From: UBA3537 sp049889395
GTDB taxonomy: Bacteria > Bacteroidota > Bacteroidia > Flavobacteriales > Flavobacteriaceae
Direction: 5' to 3'
Length of the DNA: 26,790 bases
Assembly (NCBI GenBank): GCA_049889395.1
Contig: JBMHDM010000003.1
Location: 1-26,790, forward strand
The notes under the pieces are model-generated. The model did no database searches. It was not told where the DNA came from and saw only the letters and a list, made by a program, of their open reading frames with translations. How positions within the stretch are numbered: the first letter of the stretch is position 1; each line of letters starts with the position of its first letter. The position numbers and the translations under genes are program-made. This document shows, piece by piece, positions 8,075 through 16,387 of the stretch.

Positions 8075-8796
8075 GTCCAGTTTTTTTTAGAGTGTTTCAA
8101 TAATGATTTTAATTCCCTTAGTTCTGTTGGGGTTAAATGGCGGTATTTTCCAAGGTCGCAATTTAGGGGTATATTCATAATTCGAACGCGCTGAAGGTTT
8201 GTTACTTCATAGCCGAAATATGAGCACATCCGACGAATTTGTCTATTCAGTCCTTGTGTTAAGATTATTTTGAATGTTGTTTGATTTATTTTTTGAAGGG
8301 TGCATGGTTTTGTTCTAGTGTCCAAAATGGGCACACCTTCTGCCATTCGTTTCAAAAATGTTTGTGAGATCGGCTTATCCACTGTGACAATATATTCTTT
8401 GTCATGATTATTGCTTGAACGCAATATTTTATTGACAATATCACCGTCATCAGTTAGCAATATAAGTCCTTCACTGTCTTTATCTAATCGTCCAATAGGA
8501 AAGATTCTTGATGGGTAATTAATGAAATCAATAATGTTGTTTTTTTCTACTCTAGTATCAGTGGTACAAACAATACCAACGGGTTTATTGAAAGCCAAAT
8601 AAACATTGGAAGTCTCACGGTTTTTGATGATCTGTCCGTCTACACAAACTTCATCATCCGTATTGACCTTTGCACCCATGGGTGCAACTTGTCCATTAAT
8701 TTGGACTCGGCCTTCTTCAATGAGCTTATCGGCTGCCCGGCGGGAGCAATAGCCTGCCTCGCTCAAAAATTTATTAAGTCTTTTGGTTTCCCTCAT
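8071..8796 (-). CDS. rluF: 23S rRNA pseudouridine synthase RluF
   Basis: RluF converts a uridine in domain V of 23S rRNA (position 2604 in E. coli numbering) to pseudouridine. The 241-residue protein has an N-terminal S4 RNA-binding domain (about 5-50, with the EAGYCSRRAAD segment) and a RsuA/RluB-type catalytic domain with the FNKPVGI segment (69-75) and the GRLDKDSEGLILLT motif, whose Asp105 is the catalytic aspartate. The C-terminal NRQIRRM and VTNLQRVRIMNI segments favour RluF over RluB or RluE. It lies 20 bp after the alpha/beta hydrolase stop and overlaps the VOC start by ATGA. A TACCTTTA element just upstream of the ATG (about 8803-8810, minus) resembles a -7 box and could be an internal promoter, but no well-spaced TTG supports it. 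Confidence 0.93.
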   Translation of the reverse strand: MRETKRLNKFLSEAGYCSRRAADKLIEEGRVQINGQVAPMGAKVNTDDEVCVDGQIIKNRETSNVYLAFNKPVGIVCTTDTRVEKNNIIDFINYPSRIFPIGRLDKDSEGLILLTDDGDIVNKILRSSNNHDKEYIVTVDKPISQTFLKRMAEGVPILDTRTKPCTLQKINQTTFKIILTQGLNRQIRRMCSYFGYEVTNLQRVRIMNIPLNCDLGKYRHLTPTELRELKSLLKHSKKNWT

Positions 8797-8816
8797 GGTT
8801 GTAAAGGTACAAAAGA

Positions 8817-9644
8817 TTAAGCCTCAAGAAAATCTACTATAGCAGACACCACTTGTTGCCCTTTAAGCCCATGACCAAGACCTTTTGTAGTTATCAGAAT
8901 ACTGTTTTGGTGTGCAGAAGCGATCTCTTGGGCATCACTGTATGGGATGATGGGGTCACTTTCATCATGAACGACAAGTCCCTTACAAGCAGTTATCTTT
9001 TGTAAAAAATTGGCTGTATTAAAATATGACGAGGGTTTTCCAAACTTTTTAATAATTGTGGATTCAATCCCGCGCCGCAAACGTTTATTGTAGCCCATTA
9101 AATCGCTGTAGTTTTTAAAAATTCCAGGAAATCCTGCAGGAGCGCCCAAGACAATGAGCTTTTCAGCTTTCTGATAAGCACTATTTCTTAAAAAAAATGA
9201 TAAAGCCATGCCTCCAACAGAATGACCAATCAAAACCGTCGGCTCAAATTTTGAACAGACCACATCAATAAATTCTGAATATAGGACTGCATTAAAAGCC
9301 GTTCCGCCGGAAGATCCGTGAGCAGGCGCATCCAAGGCCACAATATTATAATCTAACTTTTGAAGCCTCAATATGGTATTCTTCCATCGGCCAGAGTTGC
9401 TTTCCCAGCCGTGGGCCAACAATACGGTTTCCTTACGCCCTTTCCAGTGGTAAACTTGAATGGCTAGGCCATTATGATATAAAATGGATTGTTCTGATTT
9501 ATTTAATGTTGGATGTGTCGATTTGAATCGCCCCTTCATAGGTTTCGAAAAAAGATCCAAAGCCCATTTGGAGGCCAATTTTAAGTTCAAAAAAGAAATT
9601 AGGTTTAGCACAAAGCCAATAATCTTAGGTATAATTGTCATCAT
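8817..9644 (-). CDS. Alpha/beta hydrolase with N-terminal hydrophobic segment
   Basis: A 275-residue serine hydrolase. The nucleophile elbow GHSVGG places Ser142, the acid is likely Asp230 (HDESDP segment) and the base His258 (GLGHGLKG), giving a complete triad. The oxyanion-side HGWESNSGRW motif is at 78-87. Residues 3-24 are hydrophobic and could be a membrane anchor or uncleaved signal. The substrate cannot be inferred; lipases, esterases and thioesterases share the fold. The first two codons are both ATG, and the first overlaps the cupin stop by ATGA, suggesting translational coupling. rluF follows after 20 bp. Confidence 0.88.
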   Translation of the reverse strand: MMTIIPKIIGFVLNLISFLNLKLASKWALDLFSKPMKGRFKSTHPTLNKSEQSILYHNGLAIQVYHWKGRKETVLLAHGWESNSGRWKNTILRLQKLDYNIVALDAPAHGSSGGTAFNAVLYSEFIDVVCSKFEPTVLIGHSVGGMALSFFLRNSAYQKAEKLIVLGAPAGFPGIFKNYSDLMGYNKRLRRGIESTIIKKFGKPSSYFNTANFLQKITACKGLVVHDESDPIIPYSDAQEIASAHQNSILITTKGLGHGLKGQQVVSAIVDFLEA

Positions 9645-10012
9645 GCGTCTTCGGGTTCTCTATTTACAGATTCAATTGAAAATGCTGGTGAGCAAATTGA
9701 AATATACCTACAGGGTTCACCAAACGGATTACTATATTGAACTCTAGTGTTTTTATGGATTTTGATCGATTGACCAGCTTCCAAAATGAGGGTAGAATGC
9801 TCTACAATAATTTGTTTTTTCCCCGAGATAATTAAGGTATATTCGTCAAAGGTTGGGGTCTGAAATGGTTCGCTCCAACCGGGTGGAGCAATCATATGTG
9901 CAATACTAATGTCAGCCTCTTTGCTACTGGCTAAACCAAAATGTTCTTCAATAAGTTTATCGTCAGCTGTTGGGACAATAAATGGGGATTTTTGTAGTGT
10001 ATAATTTGCCAT
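9641..10012 (-). CDS. Cupin-domain protein
   Basis: A 123-residue single-domain cupin. The double-stranded beta-helix core is visible as an FDEYTLIISGKKQI strand pair, then ILEAGQSIKIHKNT, then RVQYSNPFGEPCRY. The usual metal-binding His pair of the first cupin motif is not clearly kept (Asp/Glu in FDEY stand there), so catalytic activity is doubtful. The start chosen is ATG at 10012-10010 (protein begins MANYTLQK): it comes one base after the TAA of the upstream lipoprotein gene, while an in-frame ATG at 10075 would give 21 extra residues overlapping that gene. The stop overlaps the hydrolase start by ATGA. It is part of the minus-strand cluster ending at 7649. Confidence 0.78.
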   Translation of the reverse strand: MANYTLQKSPFIVPTADDKLIEEHFGLASSKEADISIAHMIAPPGWSEPFQTPTFDEYTLIISGKKQIIVEHSTLILEAGQSIKIHKNTRVQYSNPFGEPCRYISICSPAFSIESVNREPEDA

Positions 10013-10013
10013 A

Positions 10014-10571
10014 TTAATACCATTGAATGAAAAAATCTTTGATTTTTGCTTTTGGCGGTATAGAAAGGGCCTCAATTTTTTTTGACATATCGTATCTTAA
10101 ATCTTCTGGAAGTTCGGACTTGTCTATGGTGAAGTAGGCATTGATTTCATCTACAGAGACAATCAAATTTCTAAGAGTGTTTTGAACACTTGAAATGGTA
10201 TATTTCGATGAAATTTCTTCGAACTTGCTCTCTATGTTTAGTCCTTTTGTTGTTTTAAATTGCTCGTCCATGATTCGAATATTTTGAATGGTTGATAGTG
10301 AGTCTAAAGCCTCGCTTGGCGTAAGCTCTAATAGCAATTTTTGGCTTGTAGAGTCATAAACTTTGATAATATTTGAATGCCCTAAAAATTCGTCACCATC
10401 AATGAAGCGACTCAACGAATCGTTTGGGAAAACTTGTTTTAATTCACCAACAGTAGTTGAATCGTTTAGTAATCCAACAGATTGTTTCGAAATTAAAAAA
10501 GGATTGGGATTATTTGTGCAATTTTGAAAAGAAAATAAGGCTAAAATAATGGGTATAAGTATATTTTTCAT
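10014..10571 (-). CDS. Conserved hypothetical protein, probable lipoprotein
   Basis: A 185-residue protein with a hydrophobic leader and Cys18 in an FQNC context, a poor lipobox because of Gln-Asn before the Cys, although Bacteroidota lipoboxes are loose. The mature part is rich in Ser/Asp/Thr and contains no catalytic motif that I recognise; notable segments are VGELKQVFPNDS, GDEFLGH and a C-terminal half with VDEINAYFTIDKSELP. It resembles a type of uncharacterised protein seen in other flavobacteria, from memory only. The start is ATG at 10571: an earlier in-frame ATG (10592) would add seven residues before the signal peptide and reach into the promoter box. It heads the minus-strand cluster, with a well-spaced promoter candidate 18 bp upstream of the start. 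Confidence 0.7.
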   Translation of the reverse strand: MKNILIPIILALFSFQNCTNNPNPFLISKQSVGLLNDSTTVGELKQVFPNDSLSRFIDGDEFLGHSNIIKVYDSTSQKLLLELTPSEALDSLSTIQNIRIMDEQFKTTKGLNIESKFEEISSKYTISSVQNTLRNLIVSVDEINAYFTIDKSELPEDLRYDMSKKIEALSIPPKAKIKDFFIQWY

Positions 10572-10589
10572 GGTCAATTGTTTCAACCA

Positions 10590-10620
10590 CAATACTAATC
10601 GACTTTTTTTAAAATTCCAA
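10590..10620 (-). promoter_or_regulatory. Candidate promoter for the minus-strand five-gene cluster
   Basis: On the minus strand: TTG (10620-10618), 20-bp spacer, then TAGTATTG (10597-10590), one mismatch from TAnnTTTG. It ends 18 bp before the lipoprotein ATG. It is divergent to the queE promoter box at 10671-10678. Confidence 0.45.
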
Positions 10621-10670
10621 ATACTTCAGAAATAAATGAAGTTTTTTTACGCTAACAAAAATCTGTAAAC

Positions 10671-10678
10671 TATTTTTG
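10671..10678 (+). promoter_or_regulatory. Candidate -7 box for queE
   Basis: TATTTTTG, a perfect TAnnTTTG match, ending 6 bp before the ATG at 10685. If used, transcription starts at or within a base or two of the start codon. A T-run at 10642-10648 lies at the -33 distance but lacks the TTG. Confidence 0.45.
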
Positions 10679-10684
10679 TCATCT

Positions 10685-11317
10685 ATGCTTGAGCAAAAAA
10701 CCAAAGTACTTGTAGACAAAGGTGAAATGTTACCTCTGATGGAGGCTTTTTATACCATACAAGGAGAGGGGTTTCACAAAGGAACAGCAGCTTTTTTCAT
10801 TCGAATTGGCGGATGTGATGTGGGCTGTCATTGGTGTGATGTCAAAGAAAGTTGGGATGCAGCGCGTCATCCCCCGACTGCGATAAATCATATCGTTGAA
10901 CAAGCTCGTCAATATAGTGATACAATTGTAGTCACTGGTGGGGAGCCGCTGATGTGGAATATGGCACCTCTGACCACATTATTACAAAACAGTGGACTTA
11001 AAACTCATATCGAAACCTCTGGGGCTTATCCTCTAACAGGACGCTGGGATTGGATATGTTTATCTCCCAAAAAAATAAAGCTACCACTTCCTGAAGTCTA
11101 CTCAAAGGCCAACGAGTTGAAGATTATAGTGTACAACAAATCGGACTTCCAATTGGCTGAAAAACAGGCAGCAAAGGTGTCTTCAGACTGCGTGTTATAT
11201 CTTCAGCCCGAATGGAGCGTTAGAGAAAAAGTAACGCCTTTGATTGTCGAATATGTTATGAGACACCCAAAATGGAAAATTTCTCTGCAAACGCACAAAT
11301 ATTTAAATATCCCCTAG
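10685..11317 (+). CDS. queE: 7-carboxy-7-deazaguanine synthase QueE
   Basis: QueE is the radical-SAM enzyme that rearranges 6-carboxy-tetrahydropterin to 7-carboxy-7-deazaguanine in the queuosine/preQ0 pathway. The 210-residue protein has the EAFYTIQGEG substrate segment (20-29), the radical-SAM cluster motif Cys44-x3-Cys48-x2-Cys51 in GGCDVGCHWCD, and GGEP at 85-88 for SAM binding. The C-terminal SLQTHKYLNIP ending is typical of Bacteroidota QueE. The start is set at ATG 10685: an in-frame TTG at 10676 lies inside the -7 box and is unlikely. No other queuosine gene is adjacent, but the folE product in this window feeds the same pathway. No preQ1 riboswitch is visible in the short upstream region. 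Confidence 0.94.
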   Translation: MLEQKTKVLVDKGEMLPLMEAFYTIQGEGFHKGTAAFFIRIGGCDVGCHWCDVKESWDAARHPPTAINHIVEQARQYSDTIVVTGGEPLMWNMAPLTTLLQNSGLKTHIETSGAYPLTGRWDWICLSPKKIKLPLPEVYSKANELKIIVYNKSDFQLAEKQAAKVSSDCVLYLQPEWSVREKVTPLIVEYVMRHPKWKISLQTHKYLNIP

Positions 11318-11490
11318 GTTTTTAATGCTATTTCTTACAAATCGTAAGTAAATATTCTTTTTTTATTAGATATTGTTTAAATTATTATCAAAAAATTATA
11401 TTTTTAACTACATATATCAACTAATATCATAATTTAAGTGTAAAATATGTAAGTATTTGTCATATTTGTTACCTAAATTATTCAAAAATT

Positions 11491-13158
11491 ATGTGTGGAA
11501 TAGTATGTGCCTTTGATTTAAAGCAGACTAGTGAGTCTCTGAGACCTCAGATATTAGAAATGTCCAAAGCGATTAGACACCGTGGGCCAGATTGGAGTGG
11601 TGTTTTTAATAATGACAACGCCATTATGGCTCATGAACGCTTGGCAATTGTAGATCCTGCTTCTGGAAAACAACCCTTGTTTAGTCCAGACAAGAAATTG
11701 GTATTAGCAGCAAATGGAGAAATATACAACCACAGAGAATTGAGGCAACAGTTTGAATCTAACTACGATTTTCAAACCCAAAGTGACTGTGAAATTATTT
11801 TAGCGCTCTACAAAGTGAAAGGGGTTCATTTTTTAGACGATCTGAATGGAATTTTTGGATTCGCCATTTACGATGTAGAGCAAGATGCATATCTTATTGC
11901 TAGAGACCATATGGGAATCATCCCGCTGTATATTGGATGGGATAAAAATGGAACTTTCTATGTAGCGTCAGAATTGAAGGCACTGGAGTCTATTTGTTCT
12001 AAAATCGAGTTGTTCCCACCTGGGCACTACTTACATAGTAAAGACCAAAAGTTTGTCAAATGGTACAATAGAGATTGGATAGAATATGATGCGGTAAAAG
12101 AAAACACAACCAGTATCAAAGACATCAGAGAAGCGCTCGAAGCCGCTGTTCATCGTCAGTTAATGAGTGATGTGCCTTATGGCGTTTTGTTGTCTGGCGG
12201 TTTAGATTCTTCTGTCACATCTGCCATAGCCAAAAAGTATGCACAAAAGCGCGTAGAGTCTGGCGATACTACAGAGGCTTGGTGGCCCCAGCTACATTCG
12301 TTTTCAGTTGGTCTAGAAGGCTCTCCAGATTTAGCAGCCGCCCAAAAGGTGGCCGATCATATTGGAACGGTGCATCATGAAATCAAATTTACCATTCAAG
12401 AGGGGCTAGATGCCATCAAAGATGTGATTTATAACCTTGAAACCTACGACACAACAACTATTCGTGCCAGTACACCAATGTATTTGATGGCCAGGGTTAT
12501 AAAATCCATGGGGATTAAAATGGTGCTTTCAGGCGAGGGAGCCGATGAACTATTTGGAGGATATTTGTATTTCCACAAAGCGCCTAACGCTAAAGAGTTC
12601 CATCAAGAGACTGTTCGAAAATTAGAGAAATTACACATGTATGACTGTTTGCGTGCCAATAAAAGTTTGGCAGCTTGGGGAATCGAAGGACGTGTGCCAT
12701 TTTTGGACAAAGAGTTCATGGACGTGGCTATGAGGATCAACCCTCAAGATAAAATGATCAATGGAGAACGCATGGAAAAGTGGGTTGTTCGAAAGGCTTT
12801 TGAAGATATGTTGCCAGAAAGCGTGGCTTGGCGACAAAAAGAACAATTTAGCGACGGTGTAGGTTACAGTTGGATCGATACCCTGAAAGAATTGGTCGAA
12901 CAAGAAATTTCAGACGAACAAATGCAAAATGCCCATTTCAGATTTCCTGTACAAACGCCATTAAACAAAGAAGAATTTTACTACAGAACCATATTTGAAT
13001 CCCATTTCCCCAGCGAAGCTGCAGCACGCTGTGTCCCACAAGAGCCTAGCGTGGCCTGTAGCACCAAAATTGCTTTGGAATGGGACGAAGCCTTCAAAAA
13101 TATGAATGATCCGAGTGGACGTGCAGTGGCTAAGGTTCATGACGAGGCCTATGATTAA
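11491..13158 (+). CDS. asnB: Asparagine synthase B (glutamine-hydrolysing)
   Basis: AsnB makes asparagine from aspartate, ATP and glutamine. The 555-residue protein (E. coli AsnB 554) starts MCGI, so Cys2 becomes the N-terminal nucleophile of the class II glutaminase domain after Met removal. RHRGPDWSG (near 30-38) and the GEIYNH segment near 74-79 line that site. The synthetase domain has the PP-loop SGGLDSS at 235-241 and the GEGADELFGGY segment near 349. The C-terminal catalytic region and the KEQFSDGVG segment are intact. It stands alone, 173 bp after queE and 241 bp before gyrB. The upstream gap (11318-11490) is very AT-rich; TATTTG elements near 11453 and 11464 are imperfect promoter boxes and no terminator was found. 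Confidence 0.96.
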   Translation: MCGIVCAFDLKQTSESLRPQILEMSKAIRHRGPDWSGVFNNDNAIMAHERLAIVDPASGKQPLFSPDKKLVLAANGEIYNHRELRQQFESNYDFQTQSDCEIILALYKVKGVHFLDDLNGIFGFAIYDVEQDAYLIARDHMGIIPLYIGWDKNGTFYVASELKALESICSKIELFPPGHYLHSKDQKFVKWYNRDWIEYDAVKENTTSIKDIREALEAAVHRQLMSDVPYGVLLSGGLDSSVTSAIAKKYAQKRVESGDTTEAWWPQLHSFSVGLEGSPDLAAAQKVADHIGTVHHEIKFTIQEGLDAIKDVIYNLETYDTTTIRASTPMYLMARVIKSMGIKMVLSGEGADELFGGYLYFHKAPNAKEFHQETVRKLEKLHMYDCLRANKSLAAWGIEGRVPFLDKEFMDVAMRINPQDKMINGERMEKWVVRKAFEDMLPESVAWRQKEQFSDGVGYSWIDTLKELVEQEISDEQMQNAHFRFPVQTPLNKEEFYYRTIFESHFPSEAAARCVPQEPSVACSTKIALEWDEAFKNMNDPSGRAVAKVHDEAYD

Positions 13159-13256
13159 GGCTCATGCACTTCAAAATAAAGCGTTTTAAGAGTCGCAAAA
13201 TCAATTTTTGATCCCCTTTGAGAAACAAACAAAGTGTAAATTTGAAATAAGGCCTT

Positions 13257-13280
13257 TTTTAGCCCGTTTTAGCCCGTTTT
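13257..13280 (+). repeat. Short tandem repeat (TTTTAGCCCG, 2.4 copies) in the asnB-gyrB gap
   Basis: Two perfect copies of TTTTAGCCCG followed by TTTT. It is G/C-punctuated within an AT-rich 241-bp gap. There is no inverted partner, so it is not a hairpin. It lies about 75 bp upstream of the gyrB -7 box; a regulatory role is possible but unsupported. Confidence 0.6.
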
Positions 13281-13352
13281 TCTAAATCGTAAATTGTTAA
13301 TAATTTGACTCAATTTAAACTGAAAATCCTTTAAAATTACTTAGCTAATTTT

Positions 13353-13360
13353 TATATTTG
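13353..13360 (+). promoter_or_regulatory. Candidate -7 box for gyrB
   Basis: TATATTTG, a perfect TAnnTTTG, 39 bp before the ATG. TTTA at about 13330-13333 is a weak -33 element (19-bp spacer). The box overlaps an in-frame TTG (13358), which argues against using that TTG as the start codon. Confidence 0.5.
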
Positions 13361-13399
13361 TTTAACAACTTTTTAAGACTAAGAAATAACATCTATAAA

Positions 13400-15340
13400 A
13401 TGAGCGAAAACACAAGCAACAATCAATATTCTGCCGATAGTATTCAGGCCCTAGAGGGCATGGAACATGTTCGGATGCGTCCATCCATGTATATCGGAGA
13501 TGTTGGTGTCCGAGGACTTCATCACCTTGTTTATGAAGTAATAGATAACTCCATAGATGAGGCATTGGCAGGTCATTGCGATGAAATTACGCTAACCATC
13601 AATGAAGACAACTCCATAACCACCGAAGACAATGGACGTGGTATTCCAGTAGGCTTACACAAAAAAGAGGGCGTATCGGCACTTGAAGTTGTGATGACTA
13701 AAATTGGAGCTGGAGGAAAGTTTGATAAGGATTCCTACAAAGTATCAGGTGGTCTGCATGGCGTCGGTGTTAGTTGTGTAAATGCACTTTCAGTACATCT
13801 TAAGGCTACCGTTCACAGAGAAGGTAAAATTTGGGAGCAAGAATATGAAAGAGGAAAAGCGTTATATCCTGTAAAATCTACGGGGGCTACTGACAAGCGT
13901 GGGACCACTGTTACATTCAAACCCGATCCTCAAATTTTCACTCAAACTCTCGAATACAGCTATGAAACTTTAGCCAACCGCATGCGCGAGTTAGCTTTTT
14001 TGAACAAGGGTATTCGAGTCAATATCATAGATAAAAGAGAAAAAGACGAGAAAGGTGAGTTTTTGGGAGAAACGTTCCATTCGGAAGAAGGCTTGTCAGA
14101 ATTCATTAAATATTTGGACGAGACCCGTGAACCCATTATGAAATCGGTGATTGCTTTTGAAGGCGAAAAAAATGGTATTCCAGTTGAAGTAGCTATGATA
14201 TACAACACATCATACGCAGAAAATTTACACTCCTATGTTAACAATATCAACACACATGAAGGTGGAACACATTTAACCGGTTTTCGTCGTGGATTGACCC
14301 ACACCTTAAAAAAGTATGCTGATGAATCGGGGATGTTAGACAAATTAAAATTTGACATTGCTGGAGACGATTTTAGAGAAGGATTAACAGCCATCATTTC
14401 AGTTAAAGTAGCCGAACCCCAATTTGAAGGACAGACCAAAACAAAACTCGGAAATCGGGAGGTATCAGCATCCGTTAGCCAGGCCGTTTCAGAAATGCTT
14501 ACGGACTATTTGGAAGAACACCCAGATGATGCGAAAACTATTGTCCAAAAAGTAATCCTAGCGGCGCAAGCCCGTCATGCGGCTCAAAAAGCTCGTGAAA
14601 TGGTCCAACGAAAAACCGTAATGAGTATCGGAGGTTTGCCCGGCAAATTGAGCGACTGTTCAGAGCAAGACCCAGCCAAATGTGAGGTATTTTTAGTCGA
14701 GGGAGACTCTGCAGGTGGAACTGCCAAACAAGGTCGAGATCGTGCCTTTCAGGCTATACTACCCCTTCGTGGAAAAATTCTTAATGTTGAAAAAGCCATG
14801 CAGCACAAAGTATTTGAGAATGAAGAAATCAAAAATATTTTTACCGCTCTAGGCGTAACAATAGGAACAGAAGAAGACAGCAAAGCTTTAAACTTATCCA
14901 AATTACGCTACCATAAAATAGTAATCATGTGTGATGCGGATATTGATGGCAGTCATATTGCGACATTGATTCTGACTTTCTTTTTTAGATACATGAAAGA
15001 ATTGATAGAAAACGGTCATGTATATATTGCCACACCACCGCTCTACTTGGTGAAAAAAGGTCAGAAAAAACAATACGCCTGGAATGATCAAGAGCGTGAT
15101 TCTATCATAGAGGAGTTTGGTGGAAGTGCCAATGTTCAGCGTTACAAAGGTTTGGGGGAAATGAATGCTAGTCAGCTATGGGATACCACTATGAACCCAG
15201 ATTTTAGAACGCTTAGACAAGTACAAATTGACAACGGGACCGAAGCCGATCGTATTTTCTCAATGTTGATGGGTGATGATGTTCCACCAAGGCGCGATTT
15301 CATAGAAAGGAATGCTATCTATGCTAATATTGATGCCTAA
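13400..15340 (+). CDS. gyrB: DNA gyrase subunit B
   Basis: GyrB is the ATPase subunit that, with GyrA, introduces negative supercoils. The 646-residue protein carries the GHKL ATP-binding domain (VIDNSIDEA, EDNGRGIP, and GGLHGVGVSCVNALS segments), the transducer domain, and the TOPRIM domain with EGDSAGG beginning at Glu434 and DADIDGSH at Asp512-Asp514-Asp516 for metal binding. The final YKGLGEMN and DDVPPRRDFIE segments are typical. It is about 160 residues shorter than E. coli GyrB because it lacks the proteobacterial insertion, as normal outside that group. The start is ATG 13400; a TTG-initiated extension of 14 residues from 13358 lies within the promoter. GyrB rather than ParE is favoured by the general sequence style. 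mdh follows after 41 bp. Confidence 0.95.
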   Translation: MSENTSNNQYSADSIQALEGMEHVRMRPSMYIGDVGVRGLHHLVYEVIDNSIDEALAGHCDEITLTINEDNSITTEDNGRGIPVGLHKKEGVSALEVVMTKIGAGGKFDKDSYKVSGGLHGVGVSCVNALSVHLKATVHREGKIWEQEYERGKALYPVKSTGATDKRGTTVTFKPDPQIFTQTLEYSYETLANRMRELAFLNKGIRVNIIDKREKDEKGEFLGETFHSEEGLSEFIKYLDETREPIMKSVIAFEGEKNGIPVEVAMIYNTSYAENLHSYVNNINTHEGGTHLTGFRRGLTHTLKKYADESGMLDKLKFDIAGDDFREGLTAIISVKVAEPQFEGQTKTKLGNREVSASVSQAVSEMLTDYLEEHPDDAKTIVQKVILAAQARHAAQKAREMVQRKTVMSIGGLPGKLSDCSEQDPAKCEVFLVEGDSAGGTAKQGRDRAFQAILPLRGKILNVEKAMQHKVFENEEIKNIFTALGVTIGTEEDSKALNLSKLRYHKIVIMCDADIDGSHIATLILTFFFRYMKELIENGHVYIATPPLYLVKKGQKKQYAWNDQERDSIIEEFGGSANVQRYKGLGEMNASQLWDTTMNPDFRTLRQVQIDNGTEADRIFSMLMGDDVPPRRDFIERNAIYANIDA

Positions 15341-15381
15341 AACCAATTCATAACTTTAAATAACCCAAAAAATAATAACAA

Positions 15382-16308
15382 ATGAAAATTACAGTTGTTG
15401 GCGCAGGTGCCGTTGGAGCTAGTTGTGCCGAATATATTGCCATAAAAAACTTCGCATCAGAGGTCGTACTTTTGGACATTAAAGAAGGATACGCGGAAGG
15501 GAAAGCCATGGATTTGATGCAATGTGCCTCATTAAATGGTTTTGACACCAAAATAACAGGAACAACTAACGACTATTCCAAAACAGCTGGCAGTCAAATC
15601 TGTGTTATCACTTCAGGAATTCCAAGAAAACCGGGAATGACACGGGAAGAATTAATAGGAATCAATGCCGGAATTGTAAAAACCGTTTCAGAAAATCTTG
15701 TGAAGCACTCCCCAGAAACTGTTATAATAGTTGTGAGTAATCCAATGGATACCATGACCTATTTGGCTCATAAAGTTACTGGCCTTCCCAAGCACAGAAT
15801 TATTGGCATGGGCGGTGCTTTAGATTCAGCGCGATTTAAATATCGTTTGGCTGAAGCGCTTGGCGCACCCATAAGTGATGTGGATGGGATGGTCATCGGT
15901 GGTCATAGTGATGTCGGTATGGTGCCTTTGATTGAACATGCCACTAGAAATAGTATTAAAGTCTCAGAATTTATCTCTTCAGAACGATTGGAGCAAGTTA
16001 AACAAGATACCAAAGTAGGTGGTGCAACCTTAACAAAATTACTGGGAACCTCAGCTTGGTATGCACCAGGAGCAGCGGTAAGCGGATTGGTACAAGCCAT
16101 TGCATGTGACCAGAAAAAAATATTTCCCTGTTCAGCTCTTCTTGAAGGAGAATATGATCTGAATGATTTGTGTATTGGTGTTCCCGTTGTATTGGGCTCA
16201 AATGGTATCGAACACATTGTAGAAATAGAATTAAGTGAGACAGATAAAGCACATCTAAAGACTAGTGCTGCAGGTGTACAAAAGACGAATAATCTTTTAA
16301 ACTTATAA
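15382..16308 (+). CDS. mdh: Malate dehydrogenase (LDH-like type)
   Basis: This enzyme oxidises malate to oxaloacetate with NAD in the citric acid cycle. The 308-residue LDH-like form has the Rossmann GAGAVG at 7-12, Asp32 for the NAD ribose, the substrate-binding Arg82 and Arg88, Asn120, the Asp148/Arg151 pair and the catalytic His175 in the GGHSD motif. Arg82 fits a dicarboxylate substrate (malate) rather than lactate. The gene starts 41 bp after gyrB and ends 29 bp before a strong terminator hairpin. It may be co-transcribed with gyrB; I see no convincing promoter in the 41-bp gap. Confidence 0.95.
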   Translation: MKITVVGAGAVGASCAEYIAIKNFASEVVLLDIKEGYAEGKAMDLMQCASLNGFDTKITGTTNDYSKTAGSQICVITSGIPRKPGMTREELIGINAGIVKTVSENLVKHSPETVIIVVSNPMDTMTYLAHKVTGLPKHRIIGMGGALDSARFKYRLAEALGAPISDVDGMVIGGHSDVGMVPLIEHATRNSIKVSEFISSERLEQVKQDTKVGGATLTKLLGTSAWYAPGAAVSGLVQAIACDQKKIFPCSALLEGEYDLNDLCIGVPVVLGSNGIEHIVEIELSETDKAHLKTSAAGVQKTNNLLNL

Positions 16309-16337
16309 GACAAAAATCATTTTTTACAATTCAAAAT

Positions 16338-16367
16338 AAAGCATCGTATTTCTTAACGATGCTTTTT
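16338..16367 (+). terminator. Rho-independent terminator after mdh
   Basis: Perfect 10-bp stem AAAGCATCGT (16338-16347) / ACGATGCTTT (16356-16365) with an 8-base loop and a T-run to 16367. It separates mdh from secDF. Confidence 0.85.
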
Positions 16368-16387
16368 CTATTAAAGTCAAAAATATA

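Noticed and set aside
9484..9747. 87-codon plus-strand open frame across the hydrolase/cupin junction
   Set aside because: Antisense to two well-supported genes, no family motif, and low-complexity composition; a shadow frame.
10676..10684. TTG start giving queE three extra residues
   Set aside because: The TTG lies inside a perfect -7 promoter box; the ATG at 10685 is the natural start.
11318..11490. Riboswitch or T-box upstream of asnB
   Set aside because: The 173-bp gap is AT-rich without strong inverted repeats or a recognisable aptamer core.
13358..13399. TTG start giving GyrB a 14-residue extension
   Set aside because: The TTG is part of the TATATTTG box, and the extension is unlike GyrB N-termini; ATG 13400 is preferred.
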